From: Hyphomicrobiales bacterium
GTDB taxonomy: Bacteria; Pseudomonadota; Alphaproteobacteria; Rhizobiales; Xanthobacteraceae
Assembly (NCBI GenBank): GCA_009377755.1
Contig: WHTM01000006.1
Span: 104,975-168,974, forward strand
Length of the DNA stretch: 64,000 nucleotides
Reading direction: 5' to 3'
This document shows, piece after piece, positions 17,701 to 27,081 of the stretch. Within the stretch, counting starts at the first letter, position 1; each line of letters begins with the position of its first letter. Both the position numbers and the translations under genes were made by a program. The notes below the pieces were generated by a model. It was not told where the DNA came from and searched no databases. It saw only the letters and a list, made by a program, of their open reading frames with translations.

Positions 17701-17947
17701 TCTCGGCGGCACGCTGATGGACGAAACAATCACCCGGTCCGCCGGGGCGATCCACGGGCAGGAAATGACGCCGGCCGCCATGGAGGCGATCATCCGCACG
17801 CTCGGCCGCACGCCGCGCCAGCGCACCACGACCTATGCGACCGCCCCGGCCGAGCGTTACCAGGCGTCATTCCAGCCGCGTCACGTACCCGGCCACGCCG
17901 CGCCCCCTGTGGCGGAACTGGCCCGCCTGCGCACGACGATCGGTTAG
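14702..17947 (+). CDS. cofCGH: Tripartite F420 biosynthesis protein: CofC-CofG-CofH fusion
   Basis: The 1081-residue protein holds three enzymes. Residues 1-200 are CofC-like (phosphoenolpyruvate/phospholactate guanylyltransferase; [12 protein letters not shown] near the start, [28 protein letters not shown]). Residues about 287-690 are CofG, a radical-SAM protein with cluster cysteines C335, C339 and C342 (CRDVCHYC). Residues about 700-1081 are CofH, the second radical-SAM domain, with C748, C752 and C755 (CYFKCQFC). CofG and CofH together make FO from tyrosine and a ribityl-diaminouracil. Residues about 215-285 are encoded by a palindromic repeat. An ATG at 15560 with GAGAGG just upstream could start a separate CofGH protein. 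CofD and CofE are absent here. Confidence 0.93.
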   Translation: MTGERIWAVVPVKPFSLAKRRLASVLGEDERARLARAMFEDVLDALMRVRPLAGIIVVTRDAVAAALARSRGAVILADDVQGINAALGIAVGHLSHEPHATMIVVPSDLPQLTPEHIDDIVGRLPPERAVALVPSNDGGTNLLALRPADAIARCFGPSSFAAHCAAARQAGIAPLVIPSAELGCDIDRPEDLAAFLAFGTCTRTHAFLSQHSLLCPLPLRERAAQDVQQTRMGEGYSFNNTPHPSFFAGTLSSPLPAEVGCFRLRQDSKGPNSGKPEFGWERAREAMFSHADALALADCDDLDHLMQAAARRRDRADGHIVSYSRKVFIPLTKLCRDVCHYCAFAQPPRADEAAYLSRDEVLSIARAGKDAGCKEALFTLGDKPELRYRTARVALDRLGHATTLAYLAEAARAVFDETGLLPHVNPGLLDAGDIATLRKVSVSQGIMLESAAERLCARGGPHFGSPDKHPAARLDTIRLAGEQRVPFTSGILIGIGETRRERIEALLALRDLHDAHGHIQEIIIQNFRPKPGTKMADAAAPSLDELLWTIAVARLIFAPEMNIQAPPNLSPGALRRLVEAGINDWGGVSPVTPDHVNPEAPWPHLQILERATAAAGKRLTERLAIYPAYAREPARWVDPGLRTALLHTIDADGFPRTDDWSPGQGAALPPDAGLVLSRPAIASNELAPIIARAEAGYRLDERDIVRMFQARGNEFSVMCSVADDMRKAMSGDVISYVVTRNINYTNICYFKCQFCAFSKGKMSENLRGRPYNLGLQEIAERAREAWKRGATEVCMQGGIHPDYTGDTYLQICRAVKEAVPEMHVHAFSPLEVHQGAATLGISLDAFFAALKDAGLGTLPGTAAEILDDEVRNVICPDKINTQRWLEVMRAAHHAGFKSTATIMYGHIEGYQHWARHLIHIRALQADTGGFTELVPLPFVHMEAPIYLKGRARRGPTFREAVLMHAVARLALHPLIPNIQTSWVKMGPDGVAHCLQAGANDLGGTLMDETITRSAGAIHGQEMTPAAMEAIIRTLGRTPRQRTTTYATAPAERYQASFQPRHVPGHAAPPVAELARLRTTIG
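15344..15550. repeat. Palindromic element lying in frame inside the cofC-cofG junction
   Basis: About 207 bases containing four hairpins: CCCTCTCCCCTTGAGGGAGA at 15346, GATGGGTGAGGGGTATT with its complement (about 15393-15436), GCCGAAGTCGGA with its complement (about 15471-15500) and CCGAACTCGGG with its complement (about 15510-15538). An outer CCCTCTCCC/GGGAGAGGG pair encloses much of it. Such elements are normally intergenic (compare 61117-61256). Here the frame stays open, adding about 69 residues rich in Pro, Ser, Arg and Gly between two enzyme domains. Confidence 0.88.
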
Positions 17948-18107
17948 GCACCTGCCCAAAAATAGGGGCCACGGAGGGCCTTGCCGCCCCAAGTCTATTG
18001 TTCCAATAATAGTACGACTCTATGATTTGACCGTGGACTTGGCCGGCGTTTGGTGTGGAGCATCTTCCCCCGTACGCAACGACAAGGGCGATATTCGGGG
18101 GACAATA
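17948..18107. promoter_or_regulatory. Intergenic region before the PLP-fold gene with an A+T-rich inverted repeat
   Basis: CTATT (17995-17999) and AATAG (18008-18012) form a perfect inverted repeat in otherwise GC-rich DNA, followed by TAGTACGA, which resembles the TAGTACCA part of the pxpA-upstream site. It may be an operator or part of a promoter for the 18108-22516 gene group. No gene is seen in the gap. Confidence 0.35.
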
Positions 18108-19613
<1,506 letters not shown>

Positions 19614-19640
19614 GACGGCGCAAGACAGGAGCCCAGCCGG

Positions 19641-20594
19641 GTGACGCAATCGTATCTGAAGCTGCGCCAGGACTTGCAGCGCCGCGACCGCAGCCTGCGC
19701 GAGAAAGTGGTCACGCTGGAAGAGGCGACGACCTTCGTTCGTGACGGCGACAGCGTCGGCATCGGCGGCAGCACCATGTCGCGCACCCCGATGGCGATGA
19801 TCTGGGCGCTGATCCGCGCCCGCAGGAAAAAGCTCTCCTGCTCGCGGTGCATCACCTCGAGCGACGGCGACCTGCTGGTCGGCTCGGGCATCTGCGATCA
19901 CATGACCACGAGCTGGTTCAACCAGGGCATCCTCTGGGGCGTCTCCAAGGTGATGCGGCACAATGTCGAGACCGGCAAGATCCGCTACGACGAATGGAGC
20001 CACATGGCCGTCGGGATGCGGTTTCGCGCCGGCGCCATGGGCGTGCCGTTCATGCCGATCCGCTCGATGCTCGGCTCCGACGTGGCCCGCATCCGCCCGG
20101 AGGCGAAGGAGTTCACCTGCCCGTTCACCGGCGACACGCTGCTGCTGGTACCGGCGCTCAATCCCGACGTCGCGCTGATCCACGTGCAGCGCTGCGACGC
20201 CTACGGCAATGCGCAGATCGACGGCCTGCAGTTCATGGACATCGATCTTGCCATGGCGGCCAACAAGGTGATCCTGACCACCGAGCGGATCGTCTCCAAC
20301 GACCAGATCCGGCGCGCTCCGGATCAGACCAAGATCCCGTTCTTCGCCGTCGACGCGGTGGTCGAAGTGCCGTTCGGCTCGGCGCCGCACGAATGCTACG
20401 GCATCTACGAGCCGATGAGCCGCCACATGGAAGCCTACGTGGCGCAGGTCAATGGCGACCCGGTCGGCGGCATGAAGGACTACCTCGATCGCTACGTCTA
20501 TGGCCCCAAGTCCTGGACGGAGTTTCTCGACCTGATCGGCGTCGACGAGCTGCTGGAAGCCGTGAACGCCGGCAGGAGCATCTACAATGATTAA
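19641..20594 (+). CDS. Class I CoA-transferase-like protein, alpha subunit (IpdA/glutaconate CoA-transferase A type)
   Basis: The 317-residue subunit starts at a GTG and has the family's glycine-rich loop GDSVGIGGSTMSR (about 36-48). The family covers glutaconate/3-oxoacid CoA-transferases and IpdAB, a hydrolase that opens the last steroid ring as its CoA ester. The sequence YDEWSH places Glu118 near where IpdA carries its catalytic Glu, so a ring-cleaving hydrolase is a real alternative to a transferase (inference by position, not alignment). Its last eight bases overlap the beta-subunit start at 20587. Confidence 0.85.
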   Translation: MTQSYLKLRQDLQRRDRSLREKVVTLEEATTFVRDGDSVGIGGSTMSRTPMAMIWALIRARRKKLSCSRCITSSDGDLLVGSGICDHMTTSWFNQGILWGVSKVMRHNVETGKIRYDEWSHMAVGMRFRAGAMGVPFMPIRSMLGSDVARIRPEAKEFTCPFTGDTLLLVPALNPDVALIHVQRCDAYGNAQIDGLQFMDIDLAMAANKVILTTERIVSNDQIRRAPDQTKIPFFAVDAVVEVPFGSAPHECYGIYEPMSRHMEAYVAQVNGDPVGGMKDYLDRYVYGPKSWTEFLDLIGVDELLEAVNAGRSIYND

Positions 20595-21357
20595 GGCGCA
20601 ACATCATACGGCGAGCGAACTGCTGGCGATCCTCGCCGCCCGCGAGCTCAAGGACGGGCAGGTCGTATTCGCCGGCGTCGGCATTCCGCTGCTCGCGGCG
20701 ACGCTGGCGCAACGGCTGCACGCGCCGGGCCTGACGATCCTGTTCGAGGGCGGCGTGATCGGCGCCTTCATCGAGCCCGGCAAGCTGCCGCCGTCCACCA
20801 ACGACCAGCGCTGCACCAAGCGCGCCAACATGGTGCTCGGCAGCGCCGAGGTGCTCTTGCTGCTGCAACGCGGCTATGTCGACGTCGGCTTCATGGGCGG
20901 CGCGCAGATCGACCAGTACGGCAATCTCAACAGTTCCTTCATTGGCGGTCCGGAGCACCCGAGCGTGCGCCTGCCCGGCACCGGCGGCGGCAACGACATC
21001 GCCAGCCTGGCGCAGATGATCGTCGCCATGCGCCACGAAAAACGGCGCTTCGTCGAGAGGGTCGATTTCGTCACCAGTCCCGGATTCCTACGCGGCGGCA
21101 ACTCGCGCGCCGAGAGCGGGCTGCCCACCGGCGGCATGATGCGGGTGGTCACCGACCTCGCCCTGTTCGGCTTCGACGACACGTCGCGGCGCATGAAGGT
21201 GATGGCGCTGCATCCCGGCGTCACCCGCGAACAGGTGCAGGACAACACCGGCTTTGCGCTGATCTTCGACGACGACACCGGCGTCACCGCGCCGCCGACC
21301 GACCAGGAGCTCAAGGTGCTGCGGGAGCTCGACCCCGAGCAGCTATACACGGCGTGA
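20587..21357 (+). CDS. Class I CoA-transferase-like protein, beta subunit (IpdB/glutaconate CoA-transferase B type)
   Basis: The 256-residue partner of the preceding subunit. It carries LFEGGVIGAF (Glu54), the place where true transferases have the catalytic glutamate in an ENG-type motif; here the motif is EGG. Downstream strings MGGAQIDQYGNLNSSFIGG and GTGGGNDIASLA are typical. Overlapping start and end with the alpha subunit imply equal synthesis of the two chains. Confidence 0.86.
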   Translation: MIKAQHHTASELLAILAARELKDGQVVFAGVGIPLLAATLAQRLHAPGLTILFEGGVIGAFIEPGKLPPSTNDQRCTKRANMVLGSAEVLLLLQRGYVDVGFMGGAQIDQYGNLNSSFIGGPEHPSVRLPGTGGGNDIASLAQMIVAMRHEKRRFVERVDFVTSPGFLRGGNSRAESGLPTGGMMRVVTDLALFGFDDTSRRMKVMALHPGVTREQVQDNTGFALIFDDDTGVTAPPTDQELKVLRELDPEQLYTA

Positions 21358-21386
21358 GATGGTGGCTTCGCGACGAGCCGAAGGAC

Positions 21387-21533
21387 GTGCCTGTCCCGGG
21401 CGCACCGCAGCACGAAGTGCTGCTGTGCAAACCCGGGACCCCGGTTTCTTTTGCTGCAAAGGAAGCAACCGGGGTCCCGCATCTGCGGTGCATCACTTCG
21501 TGCTGCACCGCGTGCGGGACACGCGTTTCTGAC
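21387..21533. repeat. Intergenic palindromic repeat, GTCCCGG/CGGGACAC class, copy 1
   Basis: The 205-base gap before the LLM gene is filled by a long inverted repeat: left arm from CTGTCCCGGGCGCACCGCAG, right arm ending GCACCGCGTGCGGGACACG, with inner hairpins such as CGCAGCACGAAGTGCTGCTG and ACCGGGG... in the middle. Copies occur at 37327-37443 and 48258-48416. Function unknown; transcription through it would form a stable hairpin between co-directional genes. Confidence 0.8.
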
Positions 21534-21562
21534 GATTGAGTACAATAAACGGAGTATTCGAC

Positions 21563-22516
21563 ATGGCCGGATTGGCTGGCACCTTTGGCATCGCCGCGCG
21601 CAACTTCACCGCCTATCCGGAACTGCCCGACGTCGGGCAGCTCGTCGACTATGGCGTCAAGATGGAGCAGCTCGGCTTCGACTCGCTGTGGGTCTGGGAC
21701 CACGTGCTGCTCGGCGTACAACCGAACTTTCCGATCATCGAATCGCTGACGCTGCTCACCGCCATCGGCGCACGGACCAGCAAGATCAAGCTCGGCACCG
21801 GCATTCTCGTCCTGCCGATGCGCAATCCGGTGATCCTCGCCAAGCAACTGGCCAGCATGGACCTGCTGACCAACGGCCGGCTGCTGATGGGCATGGCGTC
21901 CGGCTGGTATAGGCGCGAGTTCGACGCGGTCGGCGTGCCGTTCGAGCAGCGCGGAAAAATCATGGACGAGAACCTCGACATCCTTACCCGGTTCTGGACC
22001 GAAGACATGGTCAAGGGCGAGTGGAGTCGCCATAAGATTCCCGCCGGCGTGATGTATCCGAAGCCGGTGCAGAAGCCGCGCCCGCCGATCCTCATCGGCG
22101 GCTATGTCGACCGCGTGCTCAAGCGCGCGGCGGTGAGCGGCGACGGCTGGCTCACCTACTTCTACCGGCCGGAGAGCTTCGCCAAGTCCTGGGCGAAAAT
22201 CCGCGACTTCGCCAAGGCGGCTGGCAAGAACCCGGACACGCTGCTCAATGCCGCGCAGCTGCCGATCTGCATCGGCAAGTCGCGCGCGGCGGTCGAGAGC
22301 GACATGATGGACTGGCTCGGCAAGGAATGGGACTACGCCTCGTGGAGCGAGTCGACCAAGGACAGCGCCATCATGGGCACCGTCGACGAATGCGTGGTGC
22401 AGCTCAAGGAGCACCTCGCGGTCGGAACGCAGAAGATCATCTTCGTGCCTTACAAGTACGAAATGAGCCAGATCGAGATTATTGCGCGGGAGATTGTTCC
22501 GCGGCTGAAGGGGTAG
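21563..22516 (+). CDS. LLM-class (luciferase-like) oxidoreductase, probably F420-dependent
   Basis: The 317-residue TIM-barrel protein has the LLM family pattern: an early LGFDSLWVWDHV, then LGTGILVLPMRNPVILAKQLASMDLL, GRLLMGMASGWYRREF, and PILIGGY after the middle. Members use F420 or FMNH2; the strings resemble the F420 type, and npdG and cof genes are in the same cluster, which supports F420. ATG 21563 has GGAG upstream. Cofactor use must be considered inferred. It ends the rightward run that begins with pxpA and faces the amidohydrolase gene. Confidence 0.85.
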   Translation: MAGLAGTFGIAARNFTAYPELPDVGQLVDYGVKMEQLGFDSLWVWDHVLLGVQPNFPIIESLTLLTAIGARTSKIKLGTGILVLPMRNPVILAKQLASMDLLTNGRLLMGMASGWYRREFDAVGVPFEQRGKIMDENLDILTRFWTEDMVKGEWSRHKIPAGVMYPKPVQKPRPPILIGGYVDRVLKRAAVSGDGWLTYFYRPESFAKSWAKIRDFAKAAGKNPDTLLNAAQLPICIGKSRAAVESDMMDWLGKEWDYASWSESTKDSAIMGTVDECVVQLKEHLAVGTQKIIFVPYKYEMSQIEIIAREIVPRLKG

Positions 22517-22577
22517 CCGCGTTATCGGATTGTTGAACTCGTGGCCGGGCTCGGTGAGAGGCCGTGCAAGTGGAGAG

Positions 22578-23576
22578 TCACTTTCTGAATAACGCCTCGG
22601 CATTTCCCCCGAGGATGCACGCCCGGTCGGCCTCCGGGATCGGCAGTGCGCGTGCTTCGCGCACCAGTTCCCAGTTGCCCATGTCGTAGGGGTAGTCGCT
22701 GCCGAGCACCACGCGCGAGGCGCCCATGAGCGAGACCAAGTACTCCAGCGCCGGCTTCCCGTGCGTGATCGTGTCGTAATAGAAGCGGCGCACAGAGGCT
22801 TCCGGGTCGATCTTGAGGAACTGCTTCGGCTCGCCGCGCACCTCCCAGCCATGCGTCCAGCGGCCGTACTGGTACGGCACATAGCCGCCGCCGTGCACCA
22901 GCAGGATCTTCAGGTCGGGATGCCGCTCCATCACGCCGCCGAAGGCAAGGCTCGCGGCGGCAATCGTGGTCTCGAGCGGATTGCCGATCAGATTGGTGAG
23001 GTAGTAGGCCTTGTTGCGGTCGCCGCCGGCCGGCTTGGTCGGGTGGATCATGATGAAGGCGTCGAGCTCGGCGACCGCCGCCCAAAACGCCGCCAGCCCC
23101 GGGTCGTCGAGGTTCTTGCCCTCGATGTGGGTCCCGATTTGCGCCCCGACGAGGCCGAGGTCGCGCACCGCGCGGCGCAGTTCGGCGACCGCCCGCTCGG
23201 GATTCTGCATCGGTAGCGTCGCCATCCCCATGAAGCGGTCGGGCCGCTCCTTGACGAGCTTGGCGATCTGGTCGTTCTGCAGCGCAGAGGCGTCCGCGGT
23301 CTGGCTTGCGTCAAGGTTGTAGAGAAAAGTCTGCGGCGTGTTGGACAGAACCTGAACATCGACCTCGGCCGCATCCATGTCCTTGAGCCGCCGCTCAAGG
23401 TCCCAGCCCCCGCGCGGGAACGGCCGATACGGCACCCCAGCCACCTCGAGCACGCCGAAATCCGCATCGATCTCGGTCAGCCGCGGCGCGGTCTTGGGCG
23501 CTTCCTTCCGCCACAGCTCGATCGTGTCCTCGGCCAGGATATGCGCATGGACGTCGATGGTTCGCGTTGTATTCAC
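22578..23576 (-). CDS. Amidohydrolase 2 / ACMSD-type metal-dependent hydrolase or decarboxylase
   Basis: The 332-residue protein has the metal-binding DVHAH near its start, IMIHP in the middle, LVHGGGYVPY (metal His) and the late LGSDYPYDMG with the catalytic Asp. This is the aminocarboxymuconate-semialdehyde decarboxylase family, which acts on ring-cleavage products by decarboxylation or hydrolysis. GTG 23576 with AAGGGGG upstream is the best start; an ATG nine codons earlier lacks a site. It is convergent with the LLM gene and divergent from the coxL gene at 23803. Confidence 0.87.
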   Translation of the reverse strand: MNTTRTIDVHAHILAEDTIELWRKEAPKTAPRLTEIDADFGVLEVAGVPYRPFPRGGWDLERRLKDMDAAEVDVQVLSNTPQTFLYNLDASQTADASALQNDQIAKLVKERPDRFMGMATLPMQNPERAVAELRRAVRDLGLVGAQIGTHIEGKNLDDPGLAAFWAAVAELDAFIMIHPTKPAGGDRNKAYYLTNLIGNPLETTIAAASLAFGGVMERHPDLKILLVHGGGYVPYQYGRWTHGWEVRGEPKQFLKIDPEASVRRFYYDTITHGKPALEYLVSLMGASRVVLGSDYPYDMGNWELVREARALPIPEADRACILGGNAEALFRK

Positions 23577-23607
23577 TGGTCCCCCTTGTGGTCGCGTCTG
23601 CACCTGT

Positions 23608-23712
23608 GGCCCATCCTTCGAGACGCACCCTGCGGGCGCTCCTCAGGATGAGGGCCATGATTCCAGATCTCATGGTGAGGAGCGTTGCGAAGCAACGCGT
23701 CTCGAACCATGG
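23608..23712. repeat. Intergenic palindromic repeat, CCATCCTTCGAGACGC class
   Basis: Left part CATCCTTCGAGACGCACC with CCTCAGGATGAGGGCC, right part GGTGAGGAGCGTTGCGAAGC with GCGTCTCGAACCATGG, together a large imperfect palindrome in the divergent gap between the amidohydrolase and the third coxL-type gene. This class is familiar from Bradyrhizobium-type genomes. Confidence 0.75.
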
Positions 23713-23802
23713 CCGCCGGCACTGCGGCCTCGCCTATCGCGCGGCGAGACATGTTTGTTATAAGGGCACGCCCGAAGCAACCCAAGCATTGCGGAATCCC
23801 TG

Positions 23803-26157
23803 ATGATGGATACGAGGACTGCCGACGACCACGCTCATCACACCATCCGCGTCGAGGACGATATCCTGGTCCGGGGTGCCGGCCACTTCGTCGACGACGT
23901 GCACCCGGACAACGAGGCGTTCGCCGCGTTCGTACGCTCGCCGCATGCGCATGCGCGCATCCGCGGCATCGACACCTCGGCGGCCCTCGCCGCGCCGGGC
24001 ATCCTGGCGGTGCTCACCAACGCCGACATGGAGGCCGCCGGCGTCGGCAACACGGCGCTGCATCCGCCCCTGCCCGGCCGCAACGGCGGCAAGCTGGTGC
24101 ATCCGTTCCGTCCCGCGCTGGCCAAGGACAGAGTGATGCATGTTGGGCAGACCGTTGCCGCCGTCATCGGCAGGACCCAGCGGGAAGCCGTCGATGCGGT
24201 GGAGCTGGTCGCGGTCGACTACGAGGAGCTTCCATCCGTCACCGACACCCGCGCGGCGCTCAAGCCCGGCGCACCGCAGCTCTGGCCGGAGGCGCCCAGC
24301 AATCTCGCGCTCGACTGGGTGGGGCTGGCGCCGGAGCCCGAGGCCAATGCGCGCGAGGTCGACCGGATCATCGCCTCGGCGCCGCACGTGGCGCGGCTGA
24401 CGCTCGATAACCAGCGGCTCGTCGTCAACGCCATAGAGACGCGCGGCGCGACCGGCTCCTACGACCCGGCGACCGACAGTTACACGCTGCGGTCATGCTC
24501 GCAGGGCGCGCTGCCGATGCAGCAGCAGATCGCCGTGATCATGAAAATCGAGCCCAAGAAGCTGCGGGTGATCTCCGAAGAGGTCGGCGGCGCCTTCGGC
24601 CTGAAGACATCGGGCTATCCGGAATATCCTGTACTGCTGGTGGCGGCGAGGAAGGTCGGCCGGCCGGTGCACTGGATGTCGACGCGCACGGAAGGATTCC
24701 TCAGCGACAATCAGGCGCGCGACACCGTCACCGCGGCGGAGCTCGCGTTCGACGAGAGCGGCCGCTTCCTGGCGCTGCGGGTGAAGAACGTCACCAATCT
24801 CGGCGGCTTCCTCGCCACCACCGGCGCCCATCTCGCCACCAACAATTTCACCCGCTGCCTGCCCGGGATGTACGACATTCCACTGATCGACGTGAACGTG
24901 CGCTGCGTGTTCACCAACACGGTGCCCACGGGACCGTATCGCGGGGCCGGACGCCCGGAGGCCAACTACATGATCGAGCGGCTGGTCGACGAAGCGTCGC
25001 GGATCAACGGCATCGATCCGGTCAAGCTGCGCCGCCGCAACATCATCCAGAAATCGAAGATTCCGTATAAGACGGCGGTCGGAACCGTTTACGACAGCGG
25101 CGAGTTCGCGACGGTGTTCGGCAAGGCGATGGCGCTCGCCGACTACAAGGGCTTCAACCGGCGCCGGCGCGCCTCGAAGAAGCGCGGACGCCTGCGCGGC
25201 ATCGGCATTTCCTGCTTCCTGGAGCATTCCGGCGGCAATCCAACCGAGGGCGCGTCGCTCTCCTTCCCCGGCGGCGAGACGCTGGTGCTCGGCATGGCCG
25301 TGCAGAACACCGGCCAGGGCCACGCCACGGTGTTCCCGCGGCTGGTGGCCGAACGCCTCGGCATCAAGCCGGAGCAGGTGACGCATCGTCACGGCGACAC
25401 CAACCTCGGCATCAACGGCTTCGCCTCGGTCGGCTCGCGCTCGGCCATGACCGCCGGCAGCGCCATCGTCAAGACGATCGCCGTGACGCTGGAGAAGGGG
25501 CGCAAAGCCGCGGCGCATATGCTCGAAGCGTCGGAGCCCGACATCGCGTATCGCGACGGCTTCTTCGAGGTGGTCGGCACCGACCGGCGGCTGTCCCTGT
25601 TCGAGGTGGCGGCGCGCGCAAAGGATCTGGTCGCACGCGGCGAGCTCAAGGAGGCTCTCGACAGCAATGAGTCGGTGGACACACCGCAGACCTTCCCCAA
25701 CGGCTGCCACATTGCGGAGGTCGAGGTCGATCCCGACACCGGCCACGTGGAGGTGATCAGCTACAGTGCCGTGGACGATGCCGGCAACGTGCTCGATTCC
25801 ACCATCGTGCATGGCCAACTGCATGGCGGGCTGGCGCAGGGTCTCGGGCAAGCGCTGCTGGAGGGCATGCGCTACGACCCCGACAACGGGCAGGCGGTCT
25901 CAGCCTCGTTCATGGACTATGCAATGCCGCGCGCCGAGCACATGCCCGACATCCGCGACGCGGTGCACATCGTGCCCGCGACCACCAATCCGCTCGGCGT
26001 CAAGGGCGTCGGCGAGGCGGGAACCACGGCGTCGATCGCCGCGATCCTCAACGCCATTCGCGATGCGATCCCCGGCGAGGCCGGCGCCCGCATCGACATG
26101 CCGGCGACGCCCGCGAAGGTGTGGGCGGCGGTGCAGCAAGCACGGTCGTCATCCTGA
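23803..26157 (+). CDS. Xanthine dehydrogenase/CoxL-family molybdopterin-binding subunit (second large subunit)
   Basis: The 784-residue protein has GGAFGLKT (about 262-269), GPYRGAGRP (about 377-385) and GVGEAG with the probable catalytic Glu at about 738, so it is a complete Mo-hydroxylase large subunit of the non-CO-dehydrogenase type. No small or medium subunit gene is adjacent, so it may use the CoxM/CoxS proteins encoded at 7456-9491. Its last nine bases overlap the convergent SWIM gene. Part of its 3' end is repeated at 29842-29879 beyond the helicase gene. Confidence 0.9.
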   Translation: MMDTRTADDHAHHTIRVEDDILVRGAGHFVDDVHPDNEAFAAFVRSPHAHARIRGIDTSAALAAPGILAVLTNADMEAAGVGNTALHPPLPGRNGGKLVHPFRPALAKDRVMHVGQTVAAVIGRTQREAVDAVELVAVDYEELPSVTDTRAALKPGAPQLWPEAPSNLALDWVGLAPEPEANAREVDRIIASAPHVARLTLDNQRLVVNAIETRGATGSYDPATDSYTLRSCSQGALPMQQQIAVIMKIEPKKLRVISEEVGGAFGLKTSGYPEYPVLLVAARKVGRPVHWMSTRTEGFLSDNQARDTVTAAELAFDESGRFLALRVKNVTNLGGFLATTGAHLATNNFTRCLPGMYDIPLIDVNVRCVFTNTVPTGPYRGAGRPEANYMIERLVDEASRINGIDPVKLRRRNIIQKSKIPYKTAVGTVYDSGEFATVFGKAMALADYKGFNRRRRASKKRGRLRGIGISCFLEHSGGNPTEGASLSFPGGETLVLGMAVQNTGQGHATVFPRLVAERLGIKPEQVTHRHGDTNLGINGFASVGSRSAMTAGSAIVKTIAVTLEKGRKAAAHMLEASEPDIAYRDGFFEVVGTDRRLSLFEVAARAKDLVARGELKEALDSNESVDTPQTFPNGCHIAEVEVDPDTGHVEVISYSAVDDAGNVLDSTIVHGQLHGGLAQGLGQALLEGMRYDPDNGQAVSASFMDYAMPRAEHMPDIRDAVHIVPATTNPLGVKGVGEAGTTASIAAILNAIRDAIPGEAGARIDMPATPAKVWAAVQQARSSS

Positions 26158-27078
26158 GTCTCGCCCCGGAGGCCGCTGCGCGCGTTCTTTCCTGGCGCTG
26201 ACCGGCATTGTCTGCTCATGCCTCGACTTGGTCCGAGTTGCGCGAGGTGAGCGGCTCTTCTTTGTGGCCAGCATCTTCTTCCCGGCAGGCTTTTCGACCG
26301 CTTTTCGTGTCTCGGACCGTTGGGGCTTCTTTGCGGCTGCCGGGATGGCAGCATCGGAATTGGCAGGTTCGGCCATGTCCAGACCGAACAGGGCCCCGAC
26401 ATCGCTGTCGTCGAGCACCTTCGCCGTGCCGACCGCTGGACTTGTCAGCGCCAGATCCTGTCCGGCGCCGGCGAGCAATTCACTCTCATCCACGCCGCGC
26501 AGCACGAAGAGAAGCCGAGGCTTTTCGTCCAGCCTGGCGCCGACGCCATAGAGCGCCGCCGCGACGTGCTTGCACATGCCCGCCCAGTCCGGACAACTGC
26601 AGGACAGCTTGATTTCCTCGGGCGACGGAAACAGGCCGTCGCCCTCCCGACAGACCCGGTCCATGACGCCCTTGGCCAAGCGGCCTTGCAGCAGCTCAAC
26701 CAACGAGTCGATCGCACCTGCGCAATCCCGACAGATGGCCTTCCAGCCCGCCGCTTTGACCGGCGCGATGGCGATCTTGATGTTGTAGAGATCGGAACCG
26801 CTCACCCTCGCCGTGATCTTACCCTTGGCGATCTGCAGGTCGACGACGAACCCGTTGCGGACGTAGCTGCGGCCACGCGGCAAGCGGTACGCGTAGTCGC
26901 TGTACCGTTCGAGGTTGGTGCACCACGACTGGCCCCAGAAGGTCTTGGCGATCTTCCGGCCCTCGATCGTCACGGGTGCAACGGATTGTCCCTGCTTCCT
27001 GAGCTTGGTCAGCGTCTGTTGCGCCTGCCGCCGCCTCTCGGCAACCGGCACATAGTCGCCCCATGTGTAGAAGCTCAT
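26149..27078 (-). CDS. SWIM zinc-finger protein
   Basis: The 309-residue protein has a central SWIM motif C160-x-C162-x6-C169-x-H171 (CSCPDWAGMCKH) after a conserved N-terminal region with FWGQSWCTNLERYSDY. The C-terminal third (about 225-309) is Lys/Arg/Ala-rich and basic. SWIM proteins bind DNA or proteins. The SNF2 helicase gene lies three bases upstream on the same strand, a pairing I know as recurrent in bacteria with a suspected DNA-repair or chromatin-like role, but no proven function. Its stop is inside the 3' end of the coxL-type gene. Confidence 0.88.
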   Translation of the reverse strand: MSFYTWGDYVPVAERRRQAQQTLTKLRKQGQSVAPVTIEGRKIAKTFWGQSWCTNLERYSDYAYRLPRGRSYVRNGFVVDLQIAKGKITARVSGSDLYNIKIAIAPVKAAGWKAICRDCAGAIDSLVELLQGRLAKGVMDRVCREGDGLFPSPEEIKLSCSCPDWAGMCKHVAAALYGVGARLDEKPRLLFVLRGVDESELLAGAGQDLALTSPAVGTAKVLDDSDVGALFGLDMAEPANSDAAIPAAAKKPQRSETRKAVEKPAGKKMLATKKSRSPRATRTKSRHEQTMPVSARKERAQRPPGRDSG

Positions 27079-27081
27079 CCG

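Noticed and set aside
24493..25851. 452-codon reverse frame opposite the third coxL-type gene
   Set aside because: Shadow frame; the forward gene has all Mo-hydroxylase motifs.
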